This document shows positions 1-8,204 of a stretch of 50,748 bases of DNA, one piece after another (the stretch's first letter is position 1; each line of letters starts with the position of its first letter). The notes under the pieces are model-generated. The model saw only the letters and a list, made by a program, of their open reading frames with translations, searched no databases and was not told where the DNA came from. Made by a program: the position numbers and the translations under genes. This stretch comes from a bacterium. GTDB lineage: Bacteria; Planctomycetota; Planctomycetia; Pirellulales; Pirellulaceae. The DNA is taken from contig JAUIGN010000061.1 in assembly GCA_030430075.1 (NCBI GenBank), positions 1-50,748 of the forward strand, written 5' to 3'.

Positions 1-21
1 AACTTTCTTCTTCTTCGACAT
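1..21 (-). CDS. 5' end of a divergent gene (partial, runs off the left edge)
   Basis: On the minus strand an ATG at 21-19 follows an AGGAG ribosome-binding site (complement of 28-32) with a 6-base gap. The seven visible codons read MSKKKKV. Only the lysine-rich N-terminus is in the window, so no function can be given. Good spacing and no stop before the edge make a real start plausible. Confidence 0.4.
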
Positions 22-71
22 GACACTCTCCTGTAATTACTCAATTCTAGCGGCAGAATTAAGCACATGGA

Positions 72-1148
72 GTGTCCTTCAGAGCCAGCGCATCTCAGAT
101 TGCCTCGACATCTGACGCAGACGACGTTCGCTTCTTATTGAGAGAGACTCTTCTGCATCGAGTGTACGACGACGGGTTAAAGTACTATGAGGCAGCGTTA
201 TCTGAAAGAGTCGCACTGGACGTCGAGTGCCATCGACTAGCGTGTGTTTTGTTGAGAAATGTTGGGCGAAATGTTGAGGCACTCAGACTAGCCAAACAAT
301 ACGCCGAAGGTGCGGACATACTGCACTTGAACACTCTCGCATCGCTTCTTGGAGACAATGGTGAAACGGATGGCGCATACGCTGTACTACTTGAACACGT
401 CAAGCGATTCATTGGTGTTCATCACAGTCAGAGGCCAAAGGGCTGGCATCGTGCGACAACGACTTTCCTAAATATTTGCATTGAAAAAGGTGCACCTGAG
501 AGCGGAGTCGATGCGGCAAAGATACTGCTTGGTGAATACCCAGATAGTGTTGCGCTCTACAACTGTGCTTTGATTGCTCGCAACCTGTCTGACCGCAGAG
601 AGAGTGAGCGCATTTTTGACAGAATCAATGAGAATGTGCGTGAGAGTAAGAATGTCCAAGTACATATGGCAGAGGCAATGCTTGTCGAACATCAAGTTAG
701 TACTGAAGCCGCCATCGAGTTCTTAAGAGAACGCATTACACGTGCTACAACGACGCTTGAGAAAACGCCTAGCGACTCGAAAAAGGCCGCAATTGCGTCT
801 GACATCAGTCGACTGACTAATCTCAAAAGCCGGATGTTGTTTGAATTAGAGGAGTATCAAGAGTGCAAAACGTGTTTACAAGAGACTGTAACACACGACA
901 AATTCGGCGACACAAGTTTTCTACTGGCTCGATGTTGTATTGCATTAGAAAACGAAGGTGATGCGCTAGCATTCCTGAAAGCCGCTTGCAGCCACAAAAA
1001 AAAGTGGCGGTCGTTGGCATTGCGGGACGAGTTGCTAAATTCTAGTGAAGCTATTTCAAAGTGGCTTAGCGATCAAGCTATGCGTGCAGACGACACGACG
1101 GCAGAGAGCGGAGCGGATGACGTAACCGTTCACGGGTTCGAAAACTGA
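72..1148 (+). CDS. hypothetical protein, possibly helical-repeat (TPR-like)
   Basis: The frame encodes 358 residues from a GTG at 72; an in-frame TAA at 60-62 limits upstream extension. The protein looks soluble, with no signal peptide or membrane segment. It appears mostly helical, with loosely repeated helix pairs (for example the stretches around residues 85-115 and 285-315) that resemble TPR-like repeats, but no canonical TPR consensus is clear. Codon use is markedly AT-richer than the rest of the window (many TTG, TTA, AAA and ACA codons), which suggests recent acquisition. The upstream minus-strand gene is divergent and a transposase remnant follows immediately. I do not recognise the family; the function is unknown. 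Confidence 0.65.
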   Translation: MSFRASASQIASTSDADDVRFLLRETLLHRVYDDGLKYYEAALSERVALDVECHRLACVLLRNVGRNVEALRLAKQYAEGADILHLNTLASLLGDNGETDGAYAVLLEHVKRFIGVHHSQRPKGWHRATTTFLNICIEKGAPESGVDAAKILLGEYPDSVALYNCALIARNLSDRRESERIFDRINENVRESKNVQVHMAEAMLVEHQVSTEAAIEFLRERITRATTTLEKTPSDSKKAAIASDISRLTNLKSRMLFELEEYQECKTCLQETVTHDKFGDTSFLLARCCIALENEGDALAFLKAACSHKKKWRSLALRDELLNSSEAISKWLSDQAMRADDTTAESGADDVTVHGFEN

Positions 1149-1156
1149 TATAGGGG

Positions 1157-1464
1157 CAGGAATAGGGTCAGGTCTTGACATTTAACTTTATATCGTCAGG
1201 CTTGGACCGATGGCGCGGCCCTTACGTATCGCGATGGCGAACGGTCTGTATCATGTGACGGCTCGCGGTTGGGGGGCGGTGGGTGATCGTCGATAGTGAT
1301 CGGGATCGTGAAGATTGGTTGCGGCTCCTTGGTCGAACGGCCGCCCGATCCAGTTGGTGCGTTTTCTCCTGGGTGTTGATGAGCAATCATTTTCATCTGT
1401 TTTTGCGTACGCCCGAGCCGAACTTGTCGGCGGGAATGCACGATTCAGGAATTAGGGACACCCA
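1157..1464 (+). mobile_element. deleted REP-associated (Y1) transposon remnant
   Basis: A broken Y1 transposase frame is bracketed by two related motifs. The left one (GGAATAGGGTCAGGTC, 1159-1174) leads into TTGACATTTAAC. The right one is GGAATTAGGGACACC, 1448-1462. They share the GGAAT-AGGG core in the same orientation. The transposase is cut about a third of the way in, and the right motif follows directly, so an internal deletion that kept both ends is the simplest reading. Exact ends cannot be fixed from one copy. Confidence 0.45.
1210..1440 (+). pseudogene. Y1_Tnp (IS200-like/RAYT) transposase fragment, frameshifted
   Basis: Starting at ATG 1210, the first frame gives MARPLRIAMANGLYHVTARG, the usual N-terminus of REP-associated tyrosine transposases. 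Near 1280 the homology jumps to another frame. It continues as a block of about 50 residues containing VLMSNHFHLF, which carries the HxH metal-binding motif, and then TPEPNLSAGMHD. The catalytic tyrosine region and the C-terminal two thirds are absent. The gene is therefore dead by both frameshift and truncation. Confidence 0.7.
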
Positions 1465-1590
1465 CACACCGAAGCCCTTGCCGGCGGGCGAGCGGCCGTG
1501 AATGGGGTGCTGCCAGACGTGTTATTTCGCCGCGCCCTGATGCGCGCCTGGGCAAAGCTCGAAAACCAATCACGGCCTGGAAAAGGCTGG

Positions 1591-1637
1591 TTGACTTGCC
1601 GGCAGATTGACGATATCGTTAATCGTCGATCAACGAT
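1591..1637 (+). promoter_or_regulatory. putative arsR promoter with overlapping ArsR operator
   Basis: A TTGACT -35-like element at 1591-1596 lies 17 bases before TATCGT (1614-1619). An imperfect palindrome at 1615-1637 covers this -10 element: left arm ATCGTTAATCG, one central T, right arm CGATCAACGAT, with 10 of 11 positions paired. Operator overlap with the -10 element 30 bases before the arsR start is what ArsR autorepression would need. The right arm recurs before arsD. Confidence 0.5.
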
Positions 1638-1666
1638 TTTACATCCTCGGATTCAAAGGGCAATTC

Positions 1667-1996
1667 ATGGCCAAGAAGCAACCCGGACGGCGTGCATGCG
1701 ATTTGGGGCCGGTCAGCTTGCCGGACGATGCCGGTGCCGAAGAACTGGCTCAGCTCGCCTGGGCCGTCGCGCATCCCGCTCGGGTTCGCATCGTGCGGCT
1801 CCTGCTCAACCGCCAAGCCTGTGTCTGTGGTGAGATCGTCGCGGAATTGCCGCTGGCCCAATCGACCGTTTCCCAGCACCTGAAGATTCTCAAGGAGTCT
1901 GGAATGATTCAGGGCGAGATTGACGGACCGAAGGTCTGCTACTGCATCAACGCCGAGAAGCTGGGGGCACTGAAATCGTTGGTCGCCGCCCTCTGA
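1667..1996 (+). CDS. arsR: ArsR/SmtB-family arsenic-responsive repressor
   Basis: The gene encodes 109 residues with a winged helix-turn-helix (about residues 25-95) matching ArsR repressors: AHPARVRIVRLLL, then a recognition helix with STVSQHLKIL. The CVC pair at the start of the DNA-binding region (in QACVCGEI) corresponds to the ELCVCDL As(III)/Sb(III) site of plasmid R773 ArsR, so arsenite binding should release it from DNA. ATG 1667 is chosen over upstream in-frame starts because an AAAGGG precedes it and family homology begins there. It heads the arsR-arsD-arsA cluster, with matching palindromic sites before arsR and arsD. Confidence 0.88.
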   Translation: MAKKQPGRRACDLGPVSLPDDAGAEELAQLAWAVAHPARVRIVRLLLNRQACVCGEIVAELPLAQSTVSQHLKILKESGMIQGEIDGPKVCYCINAEKLGALKSLVAAL

Positions 1997-2014
1997 GTTT
2001 TTTTGCCGACATCG

Positions 2015-2037
2015 ATCGCAATTCGACGATCAACGAT
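2015..2037 (+). promoter_or_regulatory. second ArsR operator-like site upstream of arsD
   Basis: The right arm CGATCAACGAT (2027-2037) is identical to the right arm of the arsR operator. The left arm at 2015-2025 (ATCGCAATTCG) matches at 7 of 11 palindrome positions. It lies in the arsR-arsD gap, 36 bases before the arsD ATG, so ArsR may also bind here. This rests on sequence similarity only. Confidence 0.4.
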
Positions 2038-2073
2038 CAAACCGTCCATGAAATTCCGAAGGAGATACACGTC

Positions 2074-2442
2074 ATGAGTACCGTACGGATCTACGACAAG
2101 CCGATGTGCTGTCCGACCGGCGTCTGCGGCCCACAGGTGGACCCGGTGTTGCCGCGATTCGCCAGTGACCTCGCATGGCTCAAGTCACAGCACCACCAGG
2201 TCGAGCGCTTCAATCTTGCCCAGCAGCCGCAGGAATTCACCTCGAATCCACTAGTCCAGCAGTTGCTGGAAAGCGAAGGCGTGGAGTGCCTGCCGCTGAT
2301 CCTGGTTGATGATCGGGTCATGAGTCGCAGCGAGTACCCGTCGCGGGAAAACCTCGCGCTGTGGACCGGAACGCCCCTCCAGCCGACCGGCCTCCCGCTG
2401 ACGTCGGACGGCGGTTGCTGTGGCGAAACCGGCTGCTGTTAG
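2074..2442 (+). CDS. arsD: ArsD arsenic metallochaperone
   Basis: ArsD is a 122-residue thioredoxin-fold chaperone that binds As(III) and hands it to the ArsA ATPase. The N-terminus keeps the arsenite-binding cysteines at exactly the positions known from R773 ArsD: C12, C13 and C18 in MCCPTGVCG. Two further vicinal pairs close the protein (GGCCGETGCC), as in the E. coli protein. A strong AAGGAGA site sits 8 bases before ATG 2074. The gene follows arsR and precedes arsA. Because ArsA follows, transfer of arsenite to ArsA is the likely role rather than repression. Confidence 0.92.
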   Translation: MSTVRIYDKPMCCPTGVCGPQVDPVLPRFASDLAWLKSQHHQVERFNLAQQPQEFTSNPLVQQLLESEGVECLPLILVDDRVMSRSEYPSRENLALWTGTPLQPTGLPLTSDGGCCGETGCC

Positions 2443-2520
2443 TTGATGAACTTGCCCGCCGCGGAGGCGACACGCGAGAGGTTGTTGGGGCCGCGTTCCT
2501 GCTCGATGGAGGCCGCAAGG

Positions 2521-2543
2521 CGTCATGCACAGCATGACCTACG
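2521..2543 (+). repeat. REP-like palindrome, copy 1
   Basis: A perfect 7-bp palindrome GTCATGC-ACA-GCATGAC sits inside a 23-bp block (2521-2543) ending in CTACG. The identical block occurs at 43006-43028, and a diverged relative lies at 9904-9922. It falls between arsD and arsA, outside the coding part of arsA. Confidence 0.65.
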
Positions 2544-2643
2544 GGATAGCGCAAGAACGTCGGCTACAATTCGCCGGTACCACAATTCGCCGGTAACGGC
2601 ACTCTGGAAGTTGTTGAACACTCCATACTCAAGGGAGACGGCG

Positions 2644-4452
2644 ATGCCGCGTATCGAGAACCCGACACGCAACCTGTTTTTCACCGGCAAGGGTGGCGTC
2701 GGCAAGACATCGATGGCCTGCGCGACCGCCGTCCAGCTTGCCAACTCCGGGTTGAGGGTCTTGCTGGTTTCCACGGACCCGGCTTCCAACCTTCATGATG
2801 TGCTGGCAACCAAGATCTTGAACGAGCCGACGCCGATTGGAGGAGTCCCCAACCTCCGCGCGATGAACATTGATCCCGCTGAGTCGGCACGGCAATACCG
2901 CGAGCGGATGGTCGAGCCGTATCGGGGTGTCCTTCCCGCAGCGGCCGTGGCCAGCATGGAAGAACAATTCTCCGGTTCCTGCACACTGGAGATCGCGGCG
3001 TTTGACGAGTTCTCGCGTTTGCTTGGCGATGACGCTGCCACCGCAGAGTACGACCACGTCATCTTTGACACGGCACCGACGGGTCACACCTTGCGGTTGC
3101 TCACGCTCCCATCGGCCTGGTCAGGTTTCATGGAGACGAACACGACCGGTACGTCCTGCCTGGGGCCGTTGGCCGGCCTCCAAGCTCAACAGGCCTTGTA
3201 TCGGCAAAGCGTGGCTGCCTTGGCGGATCCGGACAAGACAACCCTGGTGCTGGTCACGCGTCCGGAATTGTCCGCGCTCCGCGAAGCGGCTCGCACCAGC
3301 CAGGAACTACAACAACTGGGAGTCCGCAACCAGCAGCTGATCATCAACGGACTGTTTTCCGCCCCGGCGAACGACGACGAATTCGCCGTTGCCATGGCCG
3401 CGCGATGCGAACAGGCGCTCAACTCGATTCCCGATGCAATCGCGTCTCTTCCTCGCACAACCGTTCCATTGCTATCGGACGGCTTGATGGGTATCGAGGC
3501 GCTGCAGCGGGTCGACAATTCGGATGCCGCCACCGCAGCCGGCACATCGAGCGATCCCTTGCAACCGCTTCCCAAAGGCCTGCATGCCCTGATCGACGAG
3601 ATCTCAGACTCCGGACACGGCGTCGTGATGACGATGGGCAAGGGAGGCGTAGGCAAAACGACGATTGCCGCAGCGATTGCCGTCGCCCTGGCCGATCGAG
3701 GCCACGAGGTGTTGCTTTCGACCACCGATCCGGCAGCCCACCTGACCGCCACGCTGGCCAGTGAGGGCCTGCCGAACCTCACCTTGAGCCGCATCGACCC
3801 GGCTGAGGAAACCGCAGCATACACGGCCGAAGTCATGGCGACCGCCGGCGCACAGCTCGACGACGCAGGCCGAGCACTCCTGGAAGAAGATCTGCGCTCG
3901 CCCTGCACGGAAGAGATCGCCGTCTTCCGGGCGTTCGCGCGCGCGGTGGCCGGCGGGCGCGAACGATTCGTGGTTCTCGATACGGCACCGACCGGTCACA
4001 CGATTCTGCTGCTCGACTCGGCGCTGGCTTACCACCGCGAGGTAACTCGCCAATCCTCCCAGATGCCGGAATATGTCGAGCAACTCTTACCGCGGCTCCG
4101 CGACCCCGAGTTCGCGCGCGTGCTGATCGTGACCCTGCCGGAGGCAACGCCTGTCCATGAAGCGGTTCAGTTGCAGGGTGACCTCCGGCGCGCGGAGATC
4201 GAGCCGTTTGCGTGGGTCATTAACCAGAGTCTGCAACCGCTGGCGGTTACCGATCCGGTCCTTGTTCAGCGCCGACAGAACGAGGTACCGTTTATCCGGG
4301 AAGTCAGCGATTCGCATTCCCGGCGGCTGGCCGTGCTACCGTGGCAGAAGGAACCGCCCCGGGGAGTCTCCAGTCTGCGTCAGGTCACCGCCGCCCCATC
4401 CCCGGCCCGAGACAGGTTGGCACGGTACCACCAGCAAGACGCGACCGCTTGA
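2644..4452 (+). CDS. arsA: ArsA arsenite-activated ATPase, two-domain form
   Basis: The gene encodes 602 residues with two homologous P-loop ATPase halves. Walker A GKGGVGKT occurs at about residues 15-22 and 332-339, and each half has a DTAPTGHT signal-transduction motif. The metalloid-binding cysteines fall at C113 (SGSC), C172 (TSC) and C421 (RSPC), almost exactly the E. coli C113/C172/C422 set. This agreement fixes ATG 2644, preceded by GGGAGA, rather than the in-frame ATG at 2443, whose extension would run through the REP palindrome. ArsA normally energises the ArsB permease; no arsB or acr3 is present next to it here. Confidence 0.93.
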   Translation: MPRIENPTRNLFFTGKGGVGKTSMACATAVQLANSGLRVLLVSTDPASNLHDVLATKILNEPTPIGGVPNLRAMNIDPAESARQYRERMVEPYRGVLPAAAVASMEEQFSGSCTLEIAAFDEFSRLLGDDAATAEYDHVIFDTAPTGHTLRLLTLPSAWSGFMETNTTGTSCLGPLAGLQAQQALYRQSVAALADPDKTTLVLVTRPELSALREAARTSQELQQLGVRNQQLIINGLFSAPANDDEFAVAMAARCEQALNSIPDAIASLPRTTVPLLSDGLMGIEALQRVDNSDAATAAGTSSDPLQPLPKGLHALIDEISDSGHGVVMTMGKGGVGKTTIAAAIAVALADRGHEVLLSTTDPAAHLTATLASEGLPNLTLSRIDPAEETAAYTAEVMATAGAQLDDAGRALLEEDLRSPCTEEIAVFRAFARAVAGGRERFVVLDTAPTGHTILLLDSALAYHREVTRQSSQMPEYVEQLLPRLRDPEFARVLIVTLPEATPVHEAVQLQGDLRRAEIEPFAWVINQSLQPLAVTDPVLVQRRQNEVPFIREVSDSHSRRLAVLPWQKEPPRGVSSLRQVTAAPSPARDRLARYHQQDATA

Positions 4453-4793
4453 CCGCGAGAGCCGCAGATCGCCTTGATTCGTGTTCCCGATGACGGCCGG
4501 CAACGTCACCTGCCGCTCGGTCGCTTCGCGCCGCGATGTCTCCGCTGCAGAAGACTCCGTCGCCATCTCTGCATCGCGAATGCTGTGCGTCCACGCCATT
4601 TCCGCGGAGCTTCCTGCGAACCGGATCGGGCGCTTCGGCGCGCCACATGAATGATCTGGGCCACCGGCCTGCCGGGTGGTTTCCCAGCTTTTCGGTGCCG
4701 GCGTGTAAATTTTCGTGTAAGGATTCTGAAATCGTGTGTTTAACTGCTGTAAAGTAAGTTGTTTCCACTCGATTCCGGCAGCGGAAGCCCTCT
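4453..4793. other. intergenic region before the first sigma/kinase pair
   Basis: There is no convincing gene in these 341 bases. The last 100 are AT-richer and hold two GTGTAA hexamers around 4705-4720 and a GTGTTTAA near 4735. They probably contain the promoter of the downstream ECF sigma gene, but no clear -35/-10 pair can be called. Confidence 0.4.
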
Positions 4794-5393
4794 GTGACAC
4801 AGTTTCCCGAAACGCGTGAGAGCCTGATCATTCAGGTCAAAGACCCGGAGAACCGGGCGGCGTGGGAGCAGTTTGTCTCGCTCTACCGGCCGGTCATCTT
4901 CCGCACCGCACTTGCGCGCGGCCTGCAGGAAGCGGATGCGCAGGATCTTGCCCAGCAAGTCTTGCTGGCGGTCGCGTCAGCGATCGGGGATTGGCAGCAA
5001 CGCGATGAATCGACTCGCTTTCGTCACTGGCTGCGGACGGTCACACGGAATGCAATTGTCAACGCGCTGACGCGCGGCGCGAAGGGCCAGGCGGTGGGCG
5101 GCTCGTCGATTCAGGAATTGCTCGCCCAGCATCCGCCTGCGGAAGAGGAAACAGAGTCGCTGATTGACTGGGAGTATCGACGCCAGCTCTACCGGCGTGC
5201 AGCACGTATCGTGCGTGCCGACGTTCACGCGGACACCTGGCGGGCGTTCGAACTGACCGTCATTGATGGTGTTAGCAATCGAACAGCGGCGGAACAACTG
5301 GGAAAATCGATCGGGACCATTTACACGGCCCGCTGCCGCGTCATGCAGCGATTGCGGGCTGAGATCGCCGAAATGGAGGCCGGGGAAGAATGA
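4794..5393 (+). CDS. ECF-family RNA polymerase sigma factor (kinase-coupled)
   Basis: A 199-residue two-domain sigma factor. Region 2 (about residues 20-95) contains DAQDLAQQVLLAV and FRHWLRTVTRNAIVN. Region 4 (about 140-195) contains SNRTAAEQLGKSIGTIYTARCRVMQRLR, a helix-turn-helix for the -35 element. The GTG start at 4794 is the first start before the homology. The stop overlaps the kinase start by four bases (ATGA at 5390-5393), implying translational coupling. The neighbouring kinase has a zinc-finger anti-sigma-like N-terminus, so the pair probably forms one signalling unit. Target genes cannot be read from the sequence. Confidence 0.85.
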   Translation: MTQFPETRESLIIQVKDPENRAAWEQFVSLYRPVIFRTALARGLQEADAQDLAQQVLLAVASAIGDWQQRDESTRFRHWLRTVTRNAIVNALTRGAKGQAVGGSSIQELLAQHPPAEEETESLIDWEYRRQLYRRAARIVRADVHADTWRAFELTVIDGVSNRTAAEQLGKSIGTIYTARCRVMQRLRAEIAEMEAGEE

Positions 5394-8158
5394 CTCAGCA
5401 AGTTTGCGACCCGGAGCGGCTCATGTCGTTTCTCCGCGGCGATCTGACGGCCGCAGCAGAACGCGACTTGACCTCGCACCTGGACGAGTGTGCGTCCTGC
5501 GGCCAGGCGCTGGAGCAGCGGGTCGCTGCAGCGTTTGTCTGGCGGGAAGCGGGCGAATTTCTGGGCGACGAAGACCTCGACGATCCGGGGACCTGCTTGC
5601 CCGGCCACGAGACGAACGATCCCCAGATTTCTCAGGTCTTGTCACAGCTTGCCCCGACCGACGATCCGGATTCACTGGGGCGCATTGGCGGCTATGAAGT
5701 GGCCGGCGTGATTGGCAGCGGCGGCATGGGCGTCGTCCTGAAGGCTCGCGACTCGTCGCTTGATCGCGTGGTGGCGGTGAAAGTCATGGCTCCCCACCTG
5801 GCGGCCAGCGGTTCGGCCCGCCAGCGTTTTGCGCGCGAAGCGAAGGCCGCGGCGGCCGTCCTGCACCCCAACGTGATCGCCATCCATGGCGTGACCCAAG
5901 AGGCGGAGCTGCCTTATCTGGTCATGCCTTACGTACGGGGTGAATCGCTACAAAAACGCCTCCAAAAGGAAGGCCCCTTGCCGCTGGTCGACATCTTGCG
6001 GATCGGCGCGCAGGTCGCAGCCGGCCTGGCTGCCGCTCACCAGCAAGGGCTTGTCCATCGCGACATCAAGCCAGCAAACATTCTCCTGGAGGAAGGGGTC
6101 GAACGGGTCACGATCACCGACTTCGGCCTGGCCCGCGCGGTCGATGATGCGTCGCTGACTCGCAGCGGTGCCGTCGCCGGCACGCCCCTGTACATGTCAC
6201 CCGAGCAGGCGCGCGGAGAACCGGTCGACGCGCGCAGCGACCTGTTTTCGCTGGGTACCTTGCTCTACACCATGTGTACCGGGCATTCGCCTTTCCGAGC
6301 GGAAACCAGCTTTGGCGTCATGCATCGAATCATTCAGGATCCTCCTCGGCCGATCACCGAGATCAACGCCGATGTGCCTCTCTGGATGGAGGCTTGCGTG
6401 ACCAAGCTGCTTGCCAAACGTCCGGAGGACCGCTTTTCGTCGGCCAAGGAGGTTGCGGCACTGCTGGAGGGCTGCCTTGCCCACACCCAACGCCCCACCA
6501 CGACCCCGTTGCCGGACCGGGTCGCCCAATTGACACCACCGCCAATCAGACGTCGTTGGGGGTTTGCGCTGGCGGCTGCGGGTGCACTACTCGGGTTGCC
6601 GATTCTGGCCGGCATTCTCATCATCCTGCAACTGGGTACAGGAACGTTGCGAATCGAATCCGAAATGGATGACGTGCCGATTCGCATTATGCAAGGAAAC
6701 AAAGTGGTCGAGCGGTTGACGGTTTCGCGGGATGGAACCTCCACGCGTATCGCAGCGGGGGAGTATCGCGTGCTCCTAGACTGGACCTTCGATCGCGCGG
6801 TTGTCAGCGAATCGACCGTGTCGATTTCACGCAATGGAACCGAAGTGGTGAGGGTCACGCGACGGGGTGAGGGCAGCACCGGTGGCGGCCCGTCGAGCGA
6901 CGCCCTTGAGTCGCCGCGTTGGTTCGCTTCGCCGGCCCATAAGCAGGCGGTTTCGGATCTCACTCGCATCATCAACGGGCTGCATCGCTACCAGAAAATG
7001 CACGGACGGCTGCCGACGTCCGTCGTCCACGGCAAGGACGGCAAGGCGGGGCCCCCGCATAGTTGGCGCGTCGAACTCCTGCCTCTGCTGGGCGAGCAGG
7101 AACTCTACGACCAGTATCACTTCGATGAGCCCTGGGACAGCGCCCACAACAAGCTATTGCTCAGTAAAATGCCCGCCGTATTCCGCTCGCCCCAGGACCA
7201 TCCGCAGTCCAACTTCACCTCGTACTTCGGCATCACGTCGAATGACATTTCGCCACGAGCCGCCGCACTCCAAGCGATGCGCGAACAGCGAGACGGGAAG
7301 CTTGAAGCGGACTACGAGCAATACGTTCCGGAAGCGACGGTCTTCTGGAAACGACTCGGTGCTTCCTTCATCGATATGCTCGACGGCACTTCCTCCTGCA
7401 TTGCCGTGGTGGAAGCCAGGCGAGAGATCCCCTGGACGCAGCCCGTCGATATCAACTACGCCTCCGACGCACTGCTGCCCAGGTTCGGCGGCTGGTTCGA
7501 CGATGGCTGGCATGCCGCCTTCGCCGACGGCACGGTGAAACAACTCGCCACCTACAACGACGCAAAGTCGATACGCAACATGCTGACGATCTCGGACGGT
7601 CAAGCTGTCACTCCCCGGCTGACACGGCGGCTGCGAATTCACGAAGTCAGCCTGCTACCGGAGGGTGAACGAGAAGCGGTCATCGGCCAGCGGACTTATC
7701 AGGTCCCCGGCGGGCCGCTGCTCTGGATCAGGACGGACCAGGTCCCACTCTTTACGGAAGCTGACCTGCTGGCAGCCACGTCCGAGCCGGATCCGAACAA
7801 TCGTTCTGTCGGCGAAGTCATTAGCATGACGTTGACCGAGGAAGCAGGAGCGAGGTTCCTGGCCGCGACGACGCGGCTCAGCGAGCAGCGGCCCGCCGCC
7901 TACCTGGCCATCCTGTTCGACGGGGAGATCTGGAGTGCACCGCGCGTCGTGGCGCCGATCGGCGCCAAGCTGACCATTACCGGCTTGCAGGGCAAAGAAT
8001 CAGCGGACACGCTGGCGGCCAAGATTCGCGAAGCGGTCTCCCAAATGCGCGATCGCTTGAACGCCCCCCAGAGCGAAGCTGAGAACGCTGTCGAGTTGCA
8101 GCCGGTACAGGACACTCGGCCGCAGCCTGCAAACGGCCGCACCGGTCGACAAGATTAA
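5390..8158 (+). CDS. membrane Ser/Thr protein kinase with anti-sigma-like N-terminus and SecD-like tail
   Basis: A 922-residue protein. The N-terminus has an HxxxCxxC motif (H30, C34, C37) like zinc-binding anti-sigma domains. The Hanks-type kinase spans about 100-370: glycine loop GSGGMG (109-114), Lys131, HRDIKPAN (223-230), DFG (244-246), APE-like SPE near 270. All catalytic residues are present, so it should be active. One membrane helix lies at about 391-413. The extracytoplasmic part holds a DUF1559-like stretch (from about residue 520) and, near the C-terminus (about 800-880), a segment resembling the SecD P1 head (ISMTLTEEAGARFL; AILFDGEIWSAP). The architecture suggests sensing outside and phosphorylation or sigma control inside. 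The signal is unknown. Confidence 0.87.
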   Translation: MTQQVCDPERLMSFLRGDLTAAAERDLTSHLDECASCGQALEQRVAAAFVWREAGEFLGDEDLDDPGTCLPGHETNDPQISQVLSQLAPTDDPDSLGRIGGYEVAGVIGSGGMGVVLKARDSSLDRVVAVKVMAPHLAASGSARQRFAREAKAAAAVLHPNVIAIHGVTQEAELPYLVMPYVRGESLQKRLQKEGPLPLVDILRIGAQVAAGLAAAHQQGLVHRDIKPANILLEEGVERVTITDFGLARAVDDASLTRSGAVAGTPLYMSPEQARGEPVDARSDLFSLGTLLYTMCTGHSPFRAETSFGVMHRIIQDPPRPITEINADVPLWMEACVTKLLAKRPEDRFSSAKEVAALLEGCLAHTQRPTTTPLPDRVAQLTPPPIRRRWGFALAAAGALLGLPILAGILIILQLGTGTLRIESEMDDVPIRIMQGNKVVERLTVSRDGTSTRIAAGEYRVLLDWTFDRAVVSESTVSISRNGTEVVRVTRRGEGSTGGGPSSDALESPRWFASPAHKQAVSDLTRIINGLHRYQKMHGRLPTSVVHGKDGKAGPPHSWRVELLPLLGEQELYDQYHFDEPWDSAHNKLLLSKMPAVFRSPQDHPQSNFTSYFGITSNDISPRAAALQAMREQRDGKLEADYEQYVPEATVFWKRLGASFIDMLDGTSSCIAVVEARREIPWTQPVDINYASDALLPRFGGWFDDGWHAAFADGTVKQLATYNDAKSIRNMLTISDGQAVTPRLTRRLRIHEVSLLPEGEREAVIGQRTYQVPGGPLLWIRTDQVPLFTEADLLAATSEPDPNNRSVGEVISMTLTEEAGARFLAATTRLSEQRPAAYLAILFDGEIWSAPRVVAPIGAKLTITGLQGKESADTLAAKIREAVSQMRDRLNAPQSEAENAVELQPVQDTRPQPANGRTGRQD

Positions 8159-8204
8159 CCAAATCCGATCTACCAACAACGACTCGATGCGGAGGAACGA
8201 ACGG

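Noticed and set aside
2443..2643. Upstream in-frame start that would extend ArsA by 67 residues.
   Set aside because: The extension is not ArsA-like and crosses the REP palindrome; the ATG at 2644 places the Cys ligands at canonical positions 113, 172 and 421.
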